From Ichthyophis bannanicus (Eukaryota; Chordata; Amphibia; Gymnophiona; Ichthyophiidae): a stretch of DNA of 64,000 nucleotides. The notes under the pieces are model-generated. The model did no database searches, was not told the origin of the DNA, and worked only from the letters and a program-made list of their open reading frames with translations. The translations under genes were made by a program, and so were the position numbers. Below, piece by piece: positions 31,557 to 42,392 of the stretch (the stretch's first letter is position 1; every line of letters begins with the position of its first letter). The stretch lies in assembly GCA_033557465.1 (NCBI GenBank), contig CM066040.1, positions 327,936,297 to 328,000,296 on the forward strand, read 5' to 3'.

Positions 31557-34500
31557 ATGTCCGGCCCTGGGCCACCTCCAGCAGGAGAGGCCCAGGCCCA
31601 GAGGCCTACCAAGCCTGGTGGGCCTCTTCTGCTGCCATCGACTGGGGAGGATGACAGCCTGGTGCAGCCGGCACCCAGGGAGGGGGACCCCCCAGGTGGG
31701 ACTGCGCCTGGTCAGGGAGGAGGGACCCACAGGTATGGAGGTTTGGGCCCGCTACCCCAGGGAGGAGGCTCCTGTCTCCTCCCCAGGCAGGGTGTGGAGG
31801 CTGGGTGGCAGAAGGGAGAGGCCCTGGGGAGACCCTGGAGGACCGAGAAGTATAGTGCTGAAGGTGGCGGGTTCCCCCCTCCGCCTCGGGTCCTGGAGGA
31901 GGCCTCTACCTCCTCCAGTGAGGATGAGGACGAGGGGTCGGGCCTGCCTTCCTACCAGCAGCCAGCTAGGGCCCCTGATGCAATTGTGGCGGCGGTGCGG
32001 CGGCTTCGGGGTCTCCAGGAGGAGGCGGCCCAGCTGCGAGCCCAGCTCTCCCACCTGGAGAGCCTGCAGGCCACCATTCCCGGGGAGGAATGGGTGGCCT
32101 ATTCCACCTATAGAAAGGGGGTGAAGCGGGCCTTAAAGGGCAAATACCAGGACATCGTTTACCTCAAACAACAGGGTTGTGGGTCCCTCGCAGAGATCTA
32201 TTATAACTCTGATAGGTGGAATACTGGTGTAGCTGCAGTCCAGGGGGGGCCCCCGGGGGTAGGTAGGCTGGTCAGATCGCAAAAGTCTGGTTATCTGCCC
32301 TATCCCTGCCAGGGTGAAGAACACAGAACGAAAACACAATTCCAGACTGCTGCTTTCTCTGAATTCAGTGCTGCTTACCTGCAGCCGGTGGACGATCCAG
32401 GAAGACTGGCTGTCACATCCCCGAGTGTTGAAGGTGTGGTATCCGGCCCGTTGTCTGCCTCGGGGCACGATGGACCTTGGAAGTTTGGGGATGGGGTCCC
32501 AGCCCGCCCTGCCTCACTGGCGTCGGGAAAAATGGCAGCCGCACAGCCCATCCCGCAGCGGCACTTGGTTCCCTGTAATGCTGATCATGGCAATGAGCAG
32601 GGGTTCGGCGGGGCTGATCTCTCTCATTTGCGGGCAGTTTCGGATCGTTTTCCTGCCGTCCCGACATCAGTGTGTGCTGCAGAAATCCTCAAAGATGGCC
32701 GCCGGAGAGTATGCTGTGACGTCACCACAGCTGAGAGGTTTGCCCCGTTGAAGGTAGTGTCGGCAGGGCATTCCCCAGCCCGATCCAGTACCAAAGATGG
32801 CCGCCGTACAGCAGATGATGTCACTTCCGGGTCTTCCCGGAAGTGTGAAGACAGCTGCGGTCCTGCATCTGCCCTACAGAACGAGCATCAGCGGCGGTCT
32901 GCAGAGGCTCTGATTGCTCTCCCCCGACATTCTGAAGATGGAAGCTTCGCTCCGGTCGGTGGTTCCCTGCAGGATGCTTTCCCTCAGCGTCGTGGGTCTG
33001 TGGATTCTGCGCCGGCTACCAGAAAGCAGAAAGCTTCAGGAGGAGGAACCTGGGAGGGGGGGGCTGTTGGGAGTATTGATTCCCCTGTCCTGGCTGCTCT
33101 TCCAGCCCCTCGACGGCTGCAGGATGACCGCCCGTCGTTTCCAGGGGCGGCTGTCTGGCGCCGGAGGGGTGCTGGGGGGGGGAAGGAGCAGAACAGGGGC
33201 TGCTATTCTTTTTCTGCAGCCCCTGGGGGGGGCCGAAAGATTGCCAGTCAGCTGCCTTTGCGGCCTGGGACCACGGAGCGGGATGTGCAGCTGTCCGTCC
33301 TGTCTACTACGGGGGCCGAGGAAGGCCTGGCTCGCAGGGGGGCGTCCGCCCTTCCTGCTGGAGCCTTGGCTACCGGCCAGGTGGTTCTGGACCCATGTGC
33401 CACGTCTGGCACCGACAACCAGGTAGGACCTAAGAGTGACAAGGGGCAGGGGGGTGGAGGTGTGGGGGATGTTCTGGGTGGGGGATCTGCCCTGTTGTCT
33501 CGGGCAGGTCCTGCCTTGTTGTCGGTAGCCGTAAAGGGGGTAGCGGACGGTGGGTTAGGGGAAGGGCGGATGGAGGAAAGGGGGGAGCGGACGACTGGTC
33601 ACATAGTGGGGAAGGAGGCAGTGGCTGATTTGGAACGAGGGAAGGAGTTGTTCTCAGTAGGGTCAGGGGGGGCGGTGGTCCCCCTGGATCCCGGGAATGA
33701 AGGGGAGCGGGGTCCGTCCCCGGTAGTGGTGGCCGAGACCCAGGAGCCTTGCGCTGGGTCGGGAACGCGGGACGGAGGTTTGGGGGGGCTTTCCGGTCCC
33801 CTGGGTGTCACCGAGAACCAGGTTCGTGATGCCCTGCAATTAGCGTTGGAGACCCCGACGGGCCCTCCCGGGGCCTTTGCTGCCTTCCGGCAGCTGGAGG
33901 TGGCGGCAGGGGGTGATCCGGGGGTTCTCGGTGGCACCCAGGGATCCGGAAGGGAGAGCATCCCTGATTCAGTGTTGGCGGAGCTGACTTTGCCCAGTCC
34001 TCAGGTTACCCCATGTGCGGAGATTGTGGATCCCGCAGACCAGCAGCGGGATCCCCCGCGGGTGGCAGCAGGGGAAGATCACGGAGGACAGGGGTTGGGA
34101 GCTGGGCGGTCGGCTCCCTCCCCCCGTACCTTTGCGGAGGCTCTAAGGGGGTCGGGCACCACTCCTGGGACATCGGGTGGGGCTGGGGGGAGGGGGGGTT
34201 CCCAGGGGAATGATCCCGTAGGAGGGGGAGGAGGTGGGGGAGGTTTCCGAGGGGTAGGGGGTGAGGTTAGATGACGCAACGTGGCGCAGATCCGGTGGGC
34301 TGGGGAGGGGTCCCCTCCAGCCAGGGAACAGGTCTTGAGGATGGTCCTTGGGCTGGGGTTTCTCCCGGGAGATCTCTATGCCTTCATCCACATGAACAAC
34401 ACCATTGAATATGATGTTAGTTTCATGCTGAGACGGGGGCTGGAGATTTTCTGGGACCGATACCAGCAGCAGAGGGGGCAGGGAGGGTGGGCTGACTTTC

Positions 34501-35887
34501 GTGTTGTGCCTATCTCTCGCCAGGGGACGGTACCTGTGACCATCCTATCCAGGAATGAGTCGCTCCCAGGGCAGGACATCCAGTTTTGGTTGTCGCGCCA
34601 TGCGGTGCTTCTCGCACCCCTGGTTAAGGGCGCTGGGCCCCTAGGGGTGTGGGACGGGTCGTGGAAGGGCAGGATCCGTTTGCGTGAGGTGGGAAACGTG
34701 GTGCAGCACGTGCCCTCGGCCGGTTTCCTCGGTCGGGATCGCATCTTGTGCTATTACCCTGGGCAACCCCGCGAGTGTCACCGCTGTGGCTCATTCCGCC
34801 ATTTGAGCATGAATTGTCCCGAGCAGGTCTGCACCCGTTGTGGTGGACGGGGTCACGCCTCGGCCGGGTGTCTGCTAATTCGGTGTAACCTTTGCGGGGA
34901 GTTGGGCCACCCCTTCGCCCGCTGCCCCTCCGCGTCACACAATGGACCGGGGGGGGTTGCCGTCACTCCACCTCGGGCTCCTGTGCGGGAGGAGGCTATG
35001 GAGGCCCCTCTCCCTCAGGAGGAGACCGGGGGCCCTAGTGCAGAGGAGTCCATCGAGCCGAGGGAGCCACCAGGGGGAGGGGATTCGGGTAGGAAGGAGG
35101 AGAGGGTTGATGTGGTGGAGGTTAATGTAGCACGACAGGATAGTGGGTTGCGGGTGGTGCCACCTGAGGAATGGACTACGGTCCCTTCCAAGGGTGGCAA
35201 GTCCAAAAGGAAGAAACGGGAGACATCCCCGTTGATGGATGCAGAGCCCGTGTTGGACATCAACCGTTTCGTCTTTTTGGCCGCTGATGCGGCTGAGGCG
35301 GATGAGGGCTTGCCTGTGGAGGCAGGGCTTCCTGTGCGGCGCTCGGAGCGGTTAGCGGCGGGGGCGGCCCCTCTTCCTCAGCGGTGACCTTCAAAGGTGC
35401 AGAAGGCGCGCCGCAGTCAGGGTCCTCCAATCAAGGGGGATACTGGCGCCCGACGGGTGAGGGAGGATGGCCTTGTACCCCCGTGGTTGGGTTCGGGGCC
35501 TTCGCAGGAGCCCCCTGCTGACCCGGCCGCCCTGGCCTCCCCCGCGGGGGTGGGCACTGTCGTATTGTCTCAGTCTTTGTCCGGGGAGGGGGGGCTGCAC
35601 AGGTGGTGGACCCCACGGAGGAGGTCATTCCTCCGACCCCTGACCCGTTTGTGCCTCCTCATCCCGTGGGGGCTGGGTCTGCCCTCGCGACAGCTTTGCC
35701 TGGTGGTCCCGGGGGCGCCAGCACCTCCTGGGGTGACAGGGTCGAGCGGGAGGAGGAGGAGATCCTCGAGGTGGTCGACGTGGACCAGGAGGAGTCGCTC
35801 CAGCTCGCGGGCTTGTCCTGCAAGCGGGATTCTGGGGATCCCGGGGTTGGTGAGAAGAGGAGGAAAGGGTCACTGCACTCGAAATAG
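31557..35887 (+). pseudogene. Tx1-like LINE ORF1 with three CCHC zinc knuckles
   Basis: One frame is open from 31557 to TGA at 34272-34274 and continues to TGA at 35385-35387. A frameshift near 35600 leads to the C-terminal piece ending at 35885-35887. Residues about 130-230 hold a coiled-coil-like part (LRGLQEEAAQLRAQLSHLE). The middle is Gly/Pro-rich. RTFAEAL precedes a gag-like domain (RWAGEGSPPAREQVLRMVL, YDVSFMLRRGLEIFWDRY). Knuckles CHRCGSFRHLSMNC, CTRCGGRGHASAGC and CNLCGELGHPFARC lie near 34780-34930. The protein would bind LINE RNA. About 1440 codons is long for ORF1, and the N-terminal third may be untranslated leader or a fusion. The lesions make this copy inactive. Confidence 0.72.
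32528..32850 (+). promoter_or_regulatory. Promoter-like cluster inside the LINE 5' region
   Basis: Two AAAGATGGCCGCCG motifs (32691 and 32793) fit the YY1 site, and a weaker AAAATGGCAGCC lies at 32530. TGACGTCACC (32717) fits a CRE, and TGATGTCACT (32816) is close to it. CCGGAAGTG with its inverse CACTTCCGGG (32822-32845) fits ETS sites. The roughly 100-bp spacing suggests two decayed repeats. LINE promoters commonly use YY1 and lie in the 5' region. Here they sit inside the open ORF1 frame. Function is inferred. Confidence 0.45.
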
Positions 35888-35889
35888 GC

Positions 35890-38800
35890 ATGGCGTGCAC
35901 TCCTGCGTTCTCGTGCGCCACCATCAACGTGGCCAGCATTTTCTCAGACCAGGCGCGGGCTATGGCCTATGATTTTCTTTCTACGAGTGGGCTGGATGTC
36001 ATCTTCTTGCAGGAGACCAGGCTCACCTCGCTCGCTAGCCTTCATCGGGCGAAGCGGGAGTGGAGGTGGGGCCCTTCGTACTGGTCCCTTGCGGCACAGC
36101 CCTACGCAGGAGTGGCGGTTTTGTTCACGTCTAACCGATTTCAGGTGCAGTACGTGTGGGAACTGGAGCAGGGCCGGTGTCTGCTTTTAGATGGCTACTG
36201 CGGGCCCCATCGGTTTCGTTTCGTGGTGGTCTACGGCCCCCAGTCTAAGTTGGCGCGGAAGACCCTGTTCGGGGTTATCCGCCCCTACTTACACACCTCC
36301 CGTTTGGTGGTCCTTGCCGGGGATTTTAACACCACCACCTTTTTGCAGGACCGAGGGGGGGAGCGTTGCCCACCCAGTTACGAGGGCCTCTTTTTGGCCG
36401 AGATGACCCGGACGGCTGACCTCGTGGATGTTTTCCACCGGGCCTTTCCTAGGTCGCCGGGGTTCACCTACTACCATGGGACCTGCAGGAGTCGTATCGA
36501 TCGGATATATGTGAGTGCCCGAGTGGAGTGTTCCCCTCCGCAGTTGCAGGCGGTTGACTTTTCGGACCACCGCGTCCTCTCTGTGTCCTTCCTGGCCAAC
36601 CACGAGGAGCTTAGCAGGGGTCCTGGCCTGTGGCGACTGAATGTGCAGTTGTTGGCAACATCAGAGGTGGTCCAGGAGTTCTTGGCCTTTCTCGCAGACC
36701 AGGAGACCCTGCTGAGTGTTTTTCCTTCCCGTGGCGCCTGGTGGGATGAGGTGAAGACGCGTGCCCGACAACTCTTCCGTTCCCGGGGTACCTCCATGGC
36801 TCGATCCCGCTACCTCACCTACACTGTCCTCCGGAGGTCGCTGGATCGTTTGGTATCCCGAGGGGCAGCGCGGGAGGAGGTTGAAGAGGTGCGTGTCCAG
36901 CTCCGTGGCCTGCTTTACGATCGCCATGCCTCCCTATGCTTCGAGGGGGCAGCCGGTGGGGGCGCCACTCCAGACCCTTTCCGGACTTGCAGGGAGAGGG
37001 TTCAGCGTCGGGAGGTCATGGCCCTGCGGGGCGAGGACGGTACCATTCATACCTCCCAGGAGGACCTTTTGCGGATGGTGGGGGAATACTTCTCGGACCT
37101 GTTTGGGGATCGCCCCGTGGACCTCACCCATATCCGAGAGTACCTGGGCCTTCCCCCGGTGTATTCGGCTGTGGTCCAGGCACAGGTTGATGCACTCGCT
37201 GCACCGATTCAGCAGGTGGAGGTGGAGAGGGCGATTCGTGCCATGCCGTTGGGGAAGGTGCCAGGGCGAGATGGGCTCCCTGTGGAGTTCTATCGCACTT
37301 TCATTGCCCAGCTGGCCCCCTTCCTGACCTCCCTGTTTCAGGAGATCATGGACACAGGGTATCTCCCGCGGTCATTTCGCGAGTCTGTCCTGCTGCTGCT
37401 CTCCAAGGGGAAGGACGATAGCTCCTTGGACTTCTGGCGGCCGCTCTCTCTTCTGAACGCGGACCGGAAGATCCTGGCCAAGTGTTTGGCCAACCGACTG
37501 GTGGAGGTGTCGGGCGATTTGCTGTCCCCTTCCCAGTATTGTTCCGTTCGGGGGAGAGGGGTTCTGGACGCTGTCGCCACTGTCCGGGAGATGGTGGAAA
37601 GAGGCCGGTCGCTCCAACGGGACCACTGGTTGGTCTCCTTGGATCAGTCCAAGGCCTTTGATCGAGTCAGTCACCGGTACCTGTGGGTGGTGCTCCAGCA
37701 CTTCGGCCTCCCCGCGGGTTTTCCTCTTCGTCGTGCAGGCGCTGTACCGAGGGGGGGTGAGCTTCCCGTTTATTAACGGGTGGCTCGGACGGCCATTTGG
37801 TGTCGCCTCGGGGGTGCGGCAGGGGTGCCCTTTGAGCCCCCTGCTGTATGTTTTCTCCCTCGACCCCTTCCTCCGGAGATTGTCCTCAGGTGGGTTGCGG
37901 GGCCTGGAGGCGCCCGGTGCGCCCCCGGTGTCCGTCGTTGCTTACGCTGACGACATCTCAGTTTACGTGGACGGCACTGATGGGGTAGAGGCCCTGCGAG
38001 AGGCCGTGGAGGAGTACTTGGAGGTAGCCCACTCTGTTGTCAACCACAGCAAGTGCCAGACGCTGTGGTTGGGCCCCTCGGAGGCCTCCCCGCCTTCCTG
38101 CGCCCCCTTTCCTCCTCCCGTGGGGGAGGTTCGCGTTTTGGGCCTCGTCTTCGGGTCGGAGGACTGTGCGGAGTCCAATTGGGACCGTTGTCTCGAGACT
38201 GCACGGTGTCGGGTGCTGCGGTGGAGGGGGTGGAGGTGTACGTACGAGGAGAAGATCAAACTCCTCGGGACGTTTCTGCTTCCTCTCTTTCTGCACGTGG
38301 CCACGGTCTTCGTCCTTCCGTTGTCCCGTCAGGCGTCTGTCTGTGCCGTCTTTTTCTGTTTTCTGTGGGGTAACCGCTTGAACCCTGTCCAGCGCAACAT
38401 CGTCTGCCTGGATCGGGCAGAGGGTGGTTTGGGTATGTTGCACCCCCTTGTTTTCCTGTCAGTCTTGTCTATGGCGTTTCACTTAGGTAGGATGAGGGAA
38501 GGGGGTGGGGTTTGGTGGGTGGCCTCCTATCGGGAATAGTTCTCCCGCTTCTGGGAGCAGTGGGAGGGGGCGTCCTCGGTCCCACGTGTGCGCCGGAGAG
38601 GGGAACAGGCCCCATCGTACGTATTTGTGATGGTGGGGCTCATTCGGCAGTGGGGGGTGACCGACCCGCTCGCCCAGTCCTTGGGGCGAAAAGGATTATA
38701 CCGGATGGTACTCACCTCTCACTATCAACCACGGTGGGCCCTGCGGGACTGTCCGGCGGATGTGATGCAGCGGGGCCTTCGGCTGTTGAACTCCCCTCGG

Positions 38801-39286
38801 CTACCGAAGAAGGTTCGGGATGTGGCCTGGTTGTCTTTCCACGGGCGTTTGTACGTGAGGGACAACCTCAAGTACAGGTCACAGGCCGAGCGGGTCTGTC
38901 CGAGGGCCGGGTGTGAGGGGCAGGCGGAGACCATGGACCATTTCCTCCGGCAGTGCCCCTTTAACGTGGAGGCCTGCCGGTTGGTGTCCGCTGCTCTTCA
39001 CCTGCGCGACCTTTCCCTCCTCACGTATGCGGAGTGGGTGTACGGGGCCTGGTCCTTTCCTCTAAGGCAGGACTCCGGGACCCTCTACCTCGTCACGGCC
39101 GTGGTACGATACCACCTGTGGCAAGCGCGCTGTCATGTCTCGACCCGGGGGTTGGTCCTGCCCCTCGACGAGGTGGTGCGGGACATTCTGGAGGAAGTGT
39201 CCGGCATGGCGAAACGTGAAAGGAGGGTGGTGGAGGCTCATCGTTGGGAGCGTCTGTGGCGTCACCTCACCCTTCGCCCCCCGTGA
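35890..39286 (+). pseudogene. Tx1-like LINE ORF2 (endonuclease, RT, Cys-rich end)
   Basis: ATG at 35890 is two bases after the ORF1 stop. The endonuclease shows ATINVASIF, FLQETRL, VVYGPQ, LAGDFNTTTF, RIDRIYVSA and DFSDHRVLS. RT shows GKVPGRDGLPVEFYR, FWRPLSLLNADRKIL, LVSLDQSKAFDRVSH, GVRQGCPLSPLLYVF and the catalytic VAYADDISVYV near 37942. The C-terminal part has CPRAGCEG and HFLRQCPF, a Cys/His motif typical of Tx1/L1 proteins. Lesions are a +1 indel in a T-run near 37720 and a TAG at 38537-38539. The rest is open to 39286. The protein would nick target DNA and reverse-transcribe the LINE. Two small lesions suggest recent insertion. Confidence 0.9.
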
Positions 39287-39289
39287 GGG

Positions 39290-40190
39290 GGAGGGGTTCC
39301 CTGGGGTTCTCGTCCCTGTAGGACTGTGAGGTTTTGTTTTTGTTTCGTTGTTCCCTGGGGGGAGGGGTGTGATAGGAGGGGTTAGTTTTCCCTTCCCTGG
39401 GGTTTCCTTCTCATTATGATTTTGGGATGTTTTCCTCCCGGGAGGGGAGGGGGGGCGGTGAGCTGGGGCTCCATAAGGGGTTTTGACCGGTTGTCCGCTT
39501 TCCCTTTCTCCTTAGAGGGTGGCCGTCCCAATATTTTTGTTTTTCGTGTTTGTTTGTTCGTTTTGTGTCTTGGGCATCCCGCTCCGTTGGGCAACACAAG
39601 GGTTATATTTTCTCTTGTATTTTGCTTTTGATGTATATGATTAATTATGATTTGTTTTGGTGGGACTGTGTTGGGGATGGGCTAAAGGGGCCCTTATGTT
39701 TTCATTTGATTTAGGGGGAAGGGGTGGGGAGGTTTGTTTTGGAGGTGTTTGTTTGGATGGGATGGGTCTGAAGGGGGAGGGATGGGGATAGGGGGTTTGT
39801 TTTCTGGATGGGTGAGGAGAGGGAGTCTGAGAGTCAGACAGACTGGACATTTGGACTGGTGGGGGTGTTGTGCGGGGCAGGGGTTCAGGGATTGCAAGAT
39901 GCAATGTGTGGACTATGCTGGGGTGTTCTTGCAGGGGGAGGTTGGGTCAGGCATGGACATTGGACTGAGGGGGGTGAGGGGACACGGACATTGACAAGGA
40001 CTTTTTGGGGGTTGTTGTTGGGAGGAGGGCACGTGTGTTGATTGCTGGGTTTGGTGGTGGGTTTGGGGAGGTGGGTCACGGGGGGGTTGTGATATTTGTT
40101 TTGTGATATGTCGGGGGGGTGGGGGTTTTGGGGGGGTGTGGGACTTGGTTGGGGTGATTGTTTCTGCTTTTTGTATGTATTTTGTTGCTT
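39290..40190 (+). other. LINE 3' untranslated region, G/T-rich
   Basis: Strongly G/T-skewed sequence after the ORF2 stop, with many GGGG runs (for instance 40078-40145). No coding support. The ORFs read on the minus strand here are low-complexity Pro/Thr/Gln translations. Confidence 0.7.
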
Positions 40191-40210
40191 GTTTAATAAA
40201 CTCAAAATTT

Positions 40211-40622
40211 CCATCCTTTGGTGGTTCAGAAGATTTTCCTGAAATGGGGACTTCCATCCATAGATCTGTTTGCCAGTCCTCTGAACAAACAGCTACCAAA
40301 GTTCTGCTCCAGGCAACCGCATCCTCTGCGGATAGCAGCAGATGCTTTTCTGATTCCCTGGTCTCAGGGCCTCCTGTATGCGTTTCCTCCCACGCCCTTG
40401 GTTGCCCGAACTCTGTTCAAAATTCTTCAGAACAAGGCCTCGGTCCTGCTGGTGGCTCCCAGGTGGCCGAGACAGCCTTGGTTTCCACTTCTGCTTCAGC
40501 TGGCAGTGGATCCCCCACTGCCTCTGGGGTTGCAACCCGACCTGCTCTCTCAGAATCAGGGTTCCCTTCTGCACCCCAATCTCAAAGCTCTCAATTTGAT
40601 GGCTTGGAGGCTGCAAGGGTAG
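40211..40622 (+). pseudogene. DIRS-II pol, second part (methyltransferase-like domain)
   Basis: This continues pol after the LINE. KIFLKWGLPSIDLFAS, DAFLIPWSQGLLYAFPP and LVAPRWPRQPWFPLLL are the conserved blocks of the methyltransferase-like region at the end of vertebrate DIRS pol proteins, ending LMAWRLQG at 40622. Its biochemical role in the life cycle is not established. The recombinase frame overlaps it from 40244. Confidence 0.85.
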
Positions 40623-41659
40623 TTTTGGCTTCCTGGGGCCTACCTCAGGAAGTTGAGGAAGTTGTCCTAGCCTCTAGGAAACAGTCCACTAGGAAAACCT
40701 ATGCTCTCAAAGGGAAGAGGTTTTCTGTGTGGTGTCAGCTACGTACAGAGGATCCTTTCTCCTGTACTGTACCAGTAGTGCTTCAGTACTTACTGCACTT
40801 ATCAAATCAAGGACTTAAGTCCAATTCTGTTCGGGTCCACCTCTCAGCTCTAGCAGCTCACCACTCACTGGTGGAAGGACATTCTCTGTCGGTTCACCCC
40901 TTGGTGTCCCGGTTTCTCAGAGGCTTGCTTTTGCTCAAGCCTCCAATCTGTCCTCCTGCTCCTGAGTGGGAATTGAATGTGGTCTTGCAACAACTGACTC
41001 GCCCACCTTTTGAGCCGATGGCTACTTGCCCTCTACGCTTCCTGTCCTGGAAGACACTCTTCTTAGTAGCCCTAACCTCGGCCAGGCGAGTGAGTGAGCT
41101 TCAGGCCCTGGTCTGTGACAGGCCTTACACCAGATTCTATAAGAACAGGGTAATCCTCAGGACTCATCCAAAGTTCCTCCCAAAGGTTGTCTCCTCTTTC
41201 CACCTCAACCAGGAGGTGGTTCTTCCAACATTCTTCCCTAGGCCTCATGCAAGCCAGGCTGAAGCAGTTCTGCATAACCTGGACTGTAGGAGGGCCTTAT
41301 TCTTCTACCTTGACCGTACGCAAGGGCACAGAAGGGTTACTCAGCTCTTCATATCTTTTGACCCTAATAATTTGGGGTTGGCTGTGTCCAAGCATACCTT
41401 GTCCATCTGGGTGGCTGACTGTATCACCTGGGCTTACAAGGTGGCTGACCTTCCTTTGCAGGGTCAGGTCACGGCCCATCGTGTCAGGGCAATGGCTGCC
41501 TCAGTGGCTCATCTCCGCTCTGTACCGTTGGTAGACATCTGCAGGGCTGCTACTTGGTCTTCAAGCCAGACTTTTGCAGCCCACTACTGCCTGGAGAGGG
41601 AGTCCCGTAGGGACAGTACTTTTGGCCAGGCAGTACTCCGGAATCTCTTTGAGGTTTAG
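40244..41659 (+). CDS. DIRS-II tyrosine recombinase, intact frame
   Basis: The first in-frame ATG (MGTSIHR) lies inside the methyltransferase-like frame, and this start is conserved in DIRS-III and, as MGDPGHR, in DIRS-IV. The N-terminal part after about residue 130 is the DNA-binding SAM-like domain (SRKQSTRKTYALKGKRFSV, YLLHLSNQGLKSNSVRVHL). The catalytic residues are R in LTSARRVSELQAL, H-x-x-R in TAHRVRAM (about 41475) and the nucleophile Y in AAHYCLE (about 41587). It ends at 41659. The enzyme integrates the circular DIRS cDNA without target duplication. At 471 residues with no stop it is the best-preserved gene of this element, though its pol partner is broken. Confidence 0.9.
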   Translation: MGTSIHRSVCQSSEQTATKVLLQATASSADSSRCFSDSLVSGPPVCVSSHALGCPNSVQNSSEQGLGPAGGSQVAETALVSTSASAGSGSPTASGVATRPALSESGFPSAPQSQSSQFDGLEAARVVLASWGLPQEVEEVVLASRKQSTRKTYALKGKRFSVWCQLRTEDPFSCTVPVVLQYLLHLSNQGLKSNSVRVHLSALAAHHSLVEGHSLSVHPLVSRFLRGLLLLKPPICPPAPEWELNVVLQQLTRPPFEPMATCPLRFLSWKTLFLVALTSARRVSELQALVCDRPYTRFYKNRVILRTHPKFLPKVVSSFHLNQEVVLPTFFPRPHASQAEAVLHNLDCRRALFFYLDRTQGHRRVTQLFISFDPNNLGLAVSKHTLSIWVADCITWAYKVADLPLQGQVTAHRVRAMAASVAHLRSVPLVDICRAATWSSSQTFAAHYCLERESRRDSTFGQAVLRNLFEV

Positions 41660-41789
41660 GCAACTCCTGCCCTCCTGCCCTCTGTTGGGCTACCAGTGGA
41701 AGTTATGTCAGTAGAAAGCCTTTCTTTGATGCTGGGACTAGAGGGAGTTCTCTTGTTCAGCCTGGGTTCCTGGTAGCCCAGAGCTAGGG

Positions 41790-41892
41790 AGTCACCCATA
41801 TGTGAGGACTGACTTCCTGCTTGGTCCTGGAGAAACAGTAGTTACTCACCTGTAACAAGTGTTCTCCAGGAGCAGCAGGAATCAGTCCTCAC
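41790..41892 (+). repeat. DIRS-II internal complementary region
   Basis: The first half (TTCCTGCTTGGTCCTGGAGAA) is the inverted complement of the left end at 26379. The second half (AGTAGTTACTCACCTGTAAC, then GCAGCAGGAATCAGTCCTC) is the inverted complement of the right end at 42158. This bipartite layout is diagnostic of DIRS elements and templates circularisation in the accepted model. Confidence 0.92.
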
Positions 41893-41973
41893 AACCCTCC
41901 CTCCTCCCCTTGGAGTTGCAGTTGTACATAGTTTGTTTTACATTTTTGTGTGCTGTTCTTAGCTATGTCATTG

Positions 41974-42158
41974 GACTGAGGTAAGATGGCACCTTTAGGC
42001 GGGAAGGGAACCGCGCATGCGTGCCTGCATTCCCAAAGGCTTTCATGGAAAGCTGGGGAAATGCTCCGCAAGGGCTTCATCGATGTCGATGTCACCCATA
42101 TGTGAGGACTGATTCCTGCTGCTCCCGGAGAACACCTGTTACAGGTGAGTAACTACTC
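41974..42158 (+). repeat. DIRS-II right inverted terminal repeat
   Basis: It runs from ACTGAGGTAAGATGGCACC to GTGAGTAACTACT and is the inverse of 26379-26539. It contains ATCGATGTCGAT at 42079-42090, matching the palindrome in the left repeat except for one central base. Confidence 0.92.
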
Positions 42159-42392
42159 TTTCTGAGACCTGGTCATCGGGCCTCTTGGCCATTGTAGTTC
42201 CATATAATTCCTTCTTTGTCGGCCTCTCACCTGACCTCTGCCCACTGCATGATTTTTTAAAAGAGGGGCTCCGATACTGTAAGGCCAACCTCAGTCATAG
42301 GTTTTCTTCAGAATATAAAAGTAGTGATAGAAGCAAATGAGTCAAATGGAGGTTCACTCTCTCTTACCTCAGATTTGATTAGAACCAAAAAG
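42159..42392. other. Spacer between DIRS-II and DIRS-III, unassigned
   Basis: 234 bp with no recognised repeat. It is the only non-DIRS sequence between two tail-to-tail elements. Confidence 0.4.

Larger units (their letters stand above)
31468..40209 (+). mobile_element. Tx1/L1-like LINE, apparently full length (about 8.7 kb)
   Basis: It is inserted in DIRS-II pol after GTGGCAGCTCC, and DIRS sequence resumes with ATCCTTTGGTGG near 40213. Only 2-3 shared bases (TCC) border it. It has a GC-rich 5' region with promoter-like motifs, a long ORF1 with three CCHC knuckles (ending 35887), ORF2 starting at 35890, a GT-rich 3' region (39290-40190) and a 3' end with AATAAA (40195-40200). Base composition (high GC) differs sharply from the surroundings. 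Confidence 0.88.
26379..42158 (+). mobile_element. DIRS-II: DIRS-type element, lineage B, with nested LTR and LINE
   Basis: Plus-strand order: left inverted terminal repeat, gag, pol, tyrosine recombinase, internal complementary region and right terminal repeat. A solo LTR (27744-29021) splits gag and an 8.7 kb LINE (31468-40209) splits pol. Without them the element is about 5.8 kb. The ends are inverted relative to each other and the internal complementary region holds the inverted complement of both ends, as expected of DIRS elements. There is no target duplication, which is normal for this group. Confidence 0.93.

Noticed and set aside
40017..40299. Pro/Thr/Gln-rich minus-strand frames in the LINE 3' region
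   Set aside because: Low-complexity translation of a G/T-rich strand.
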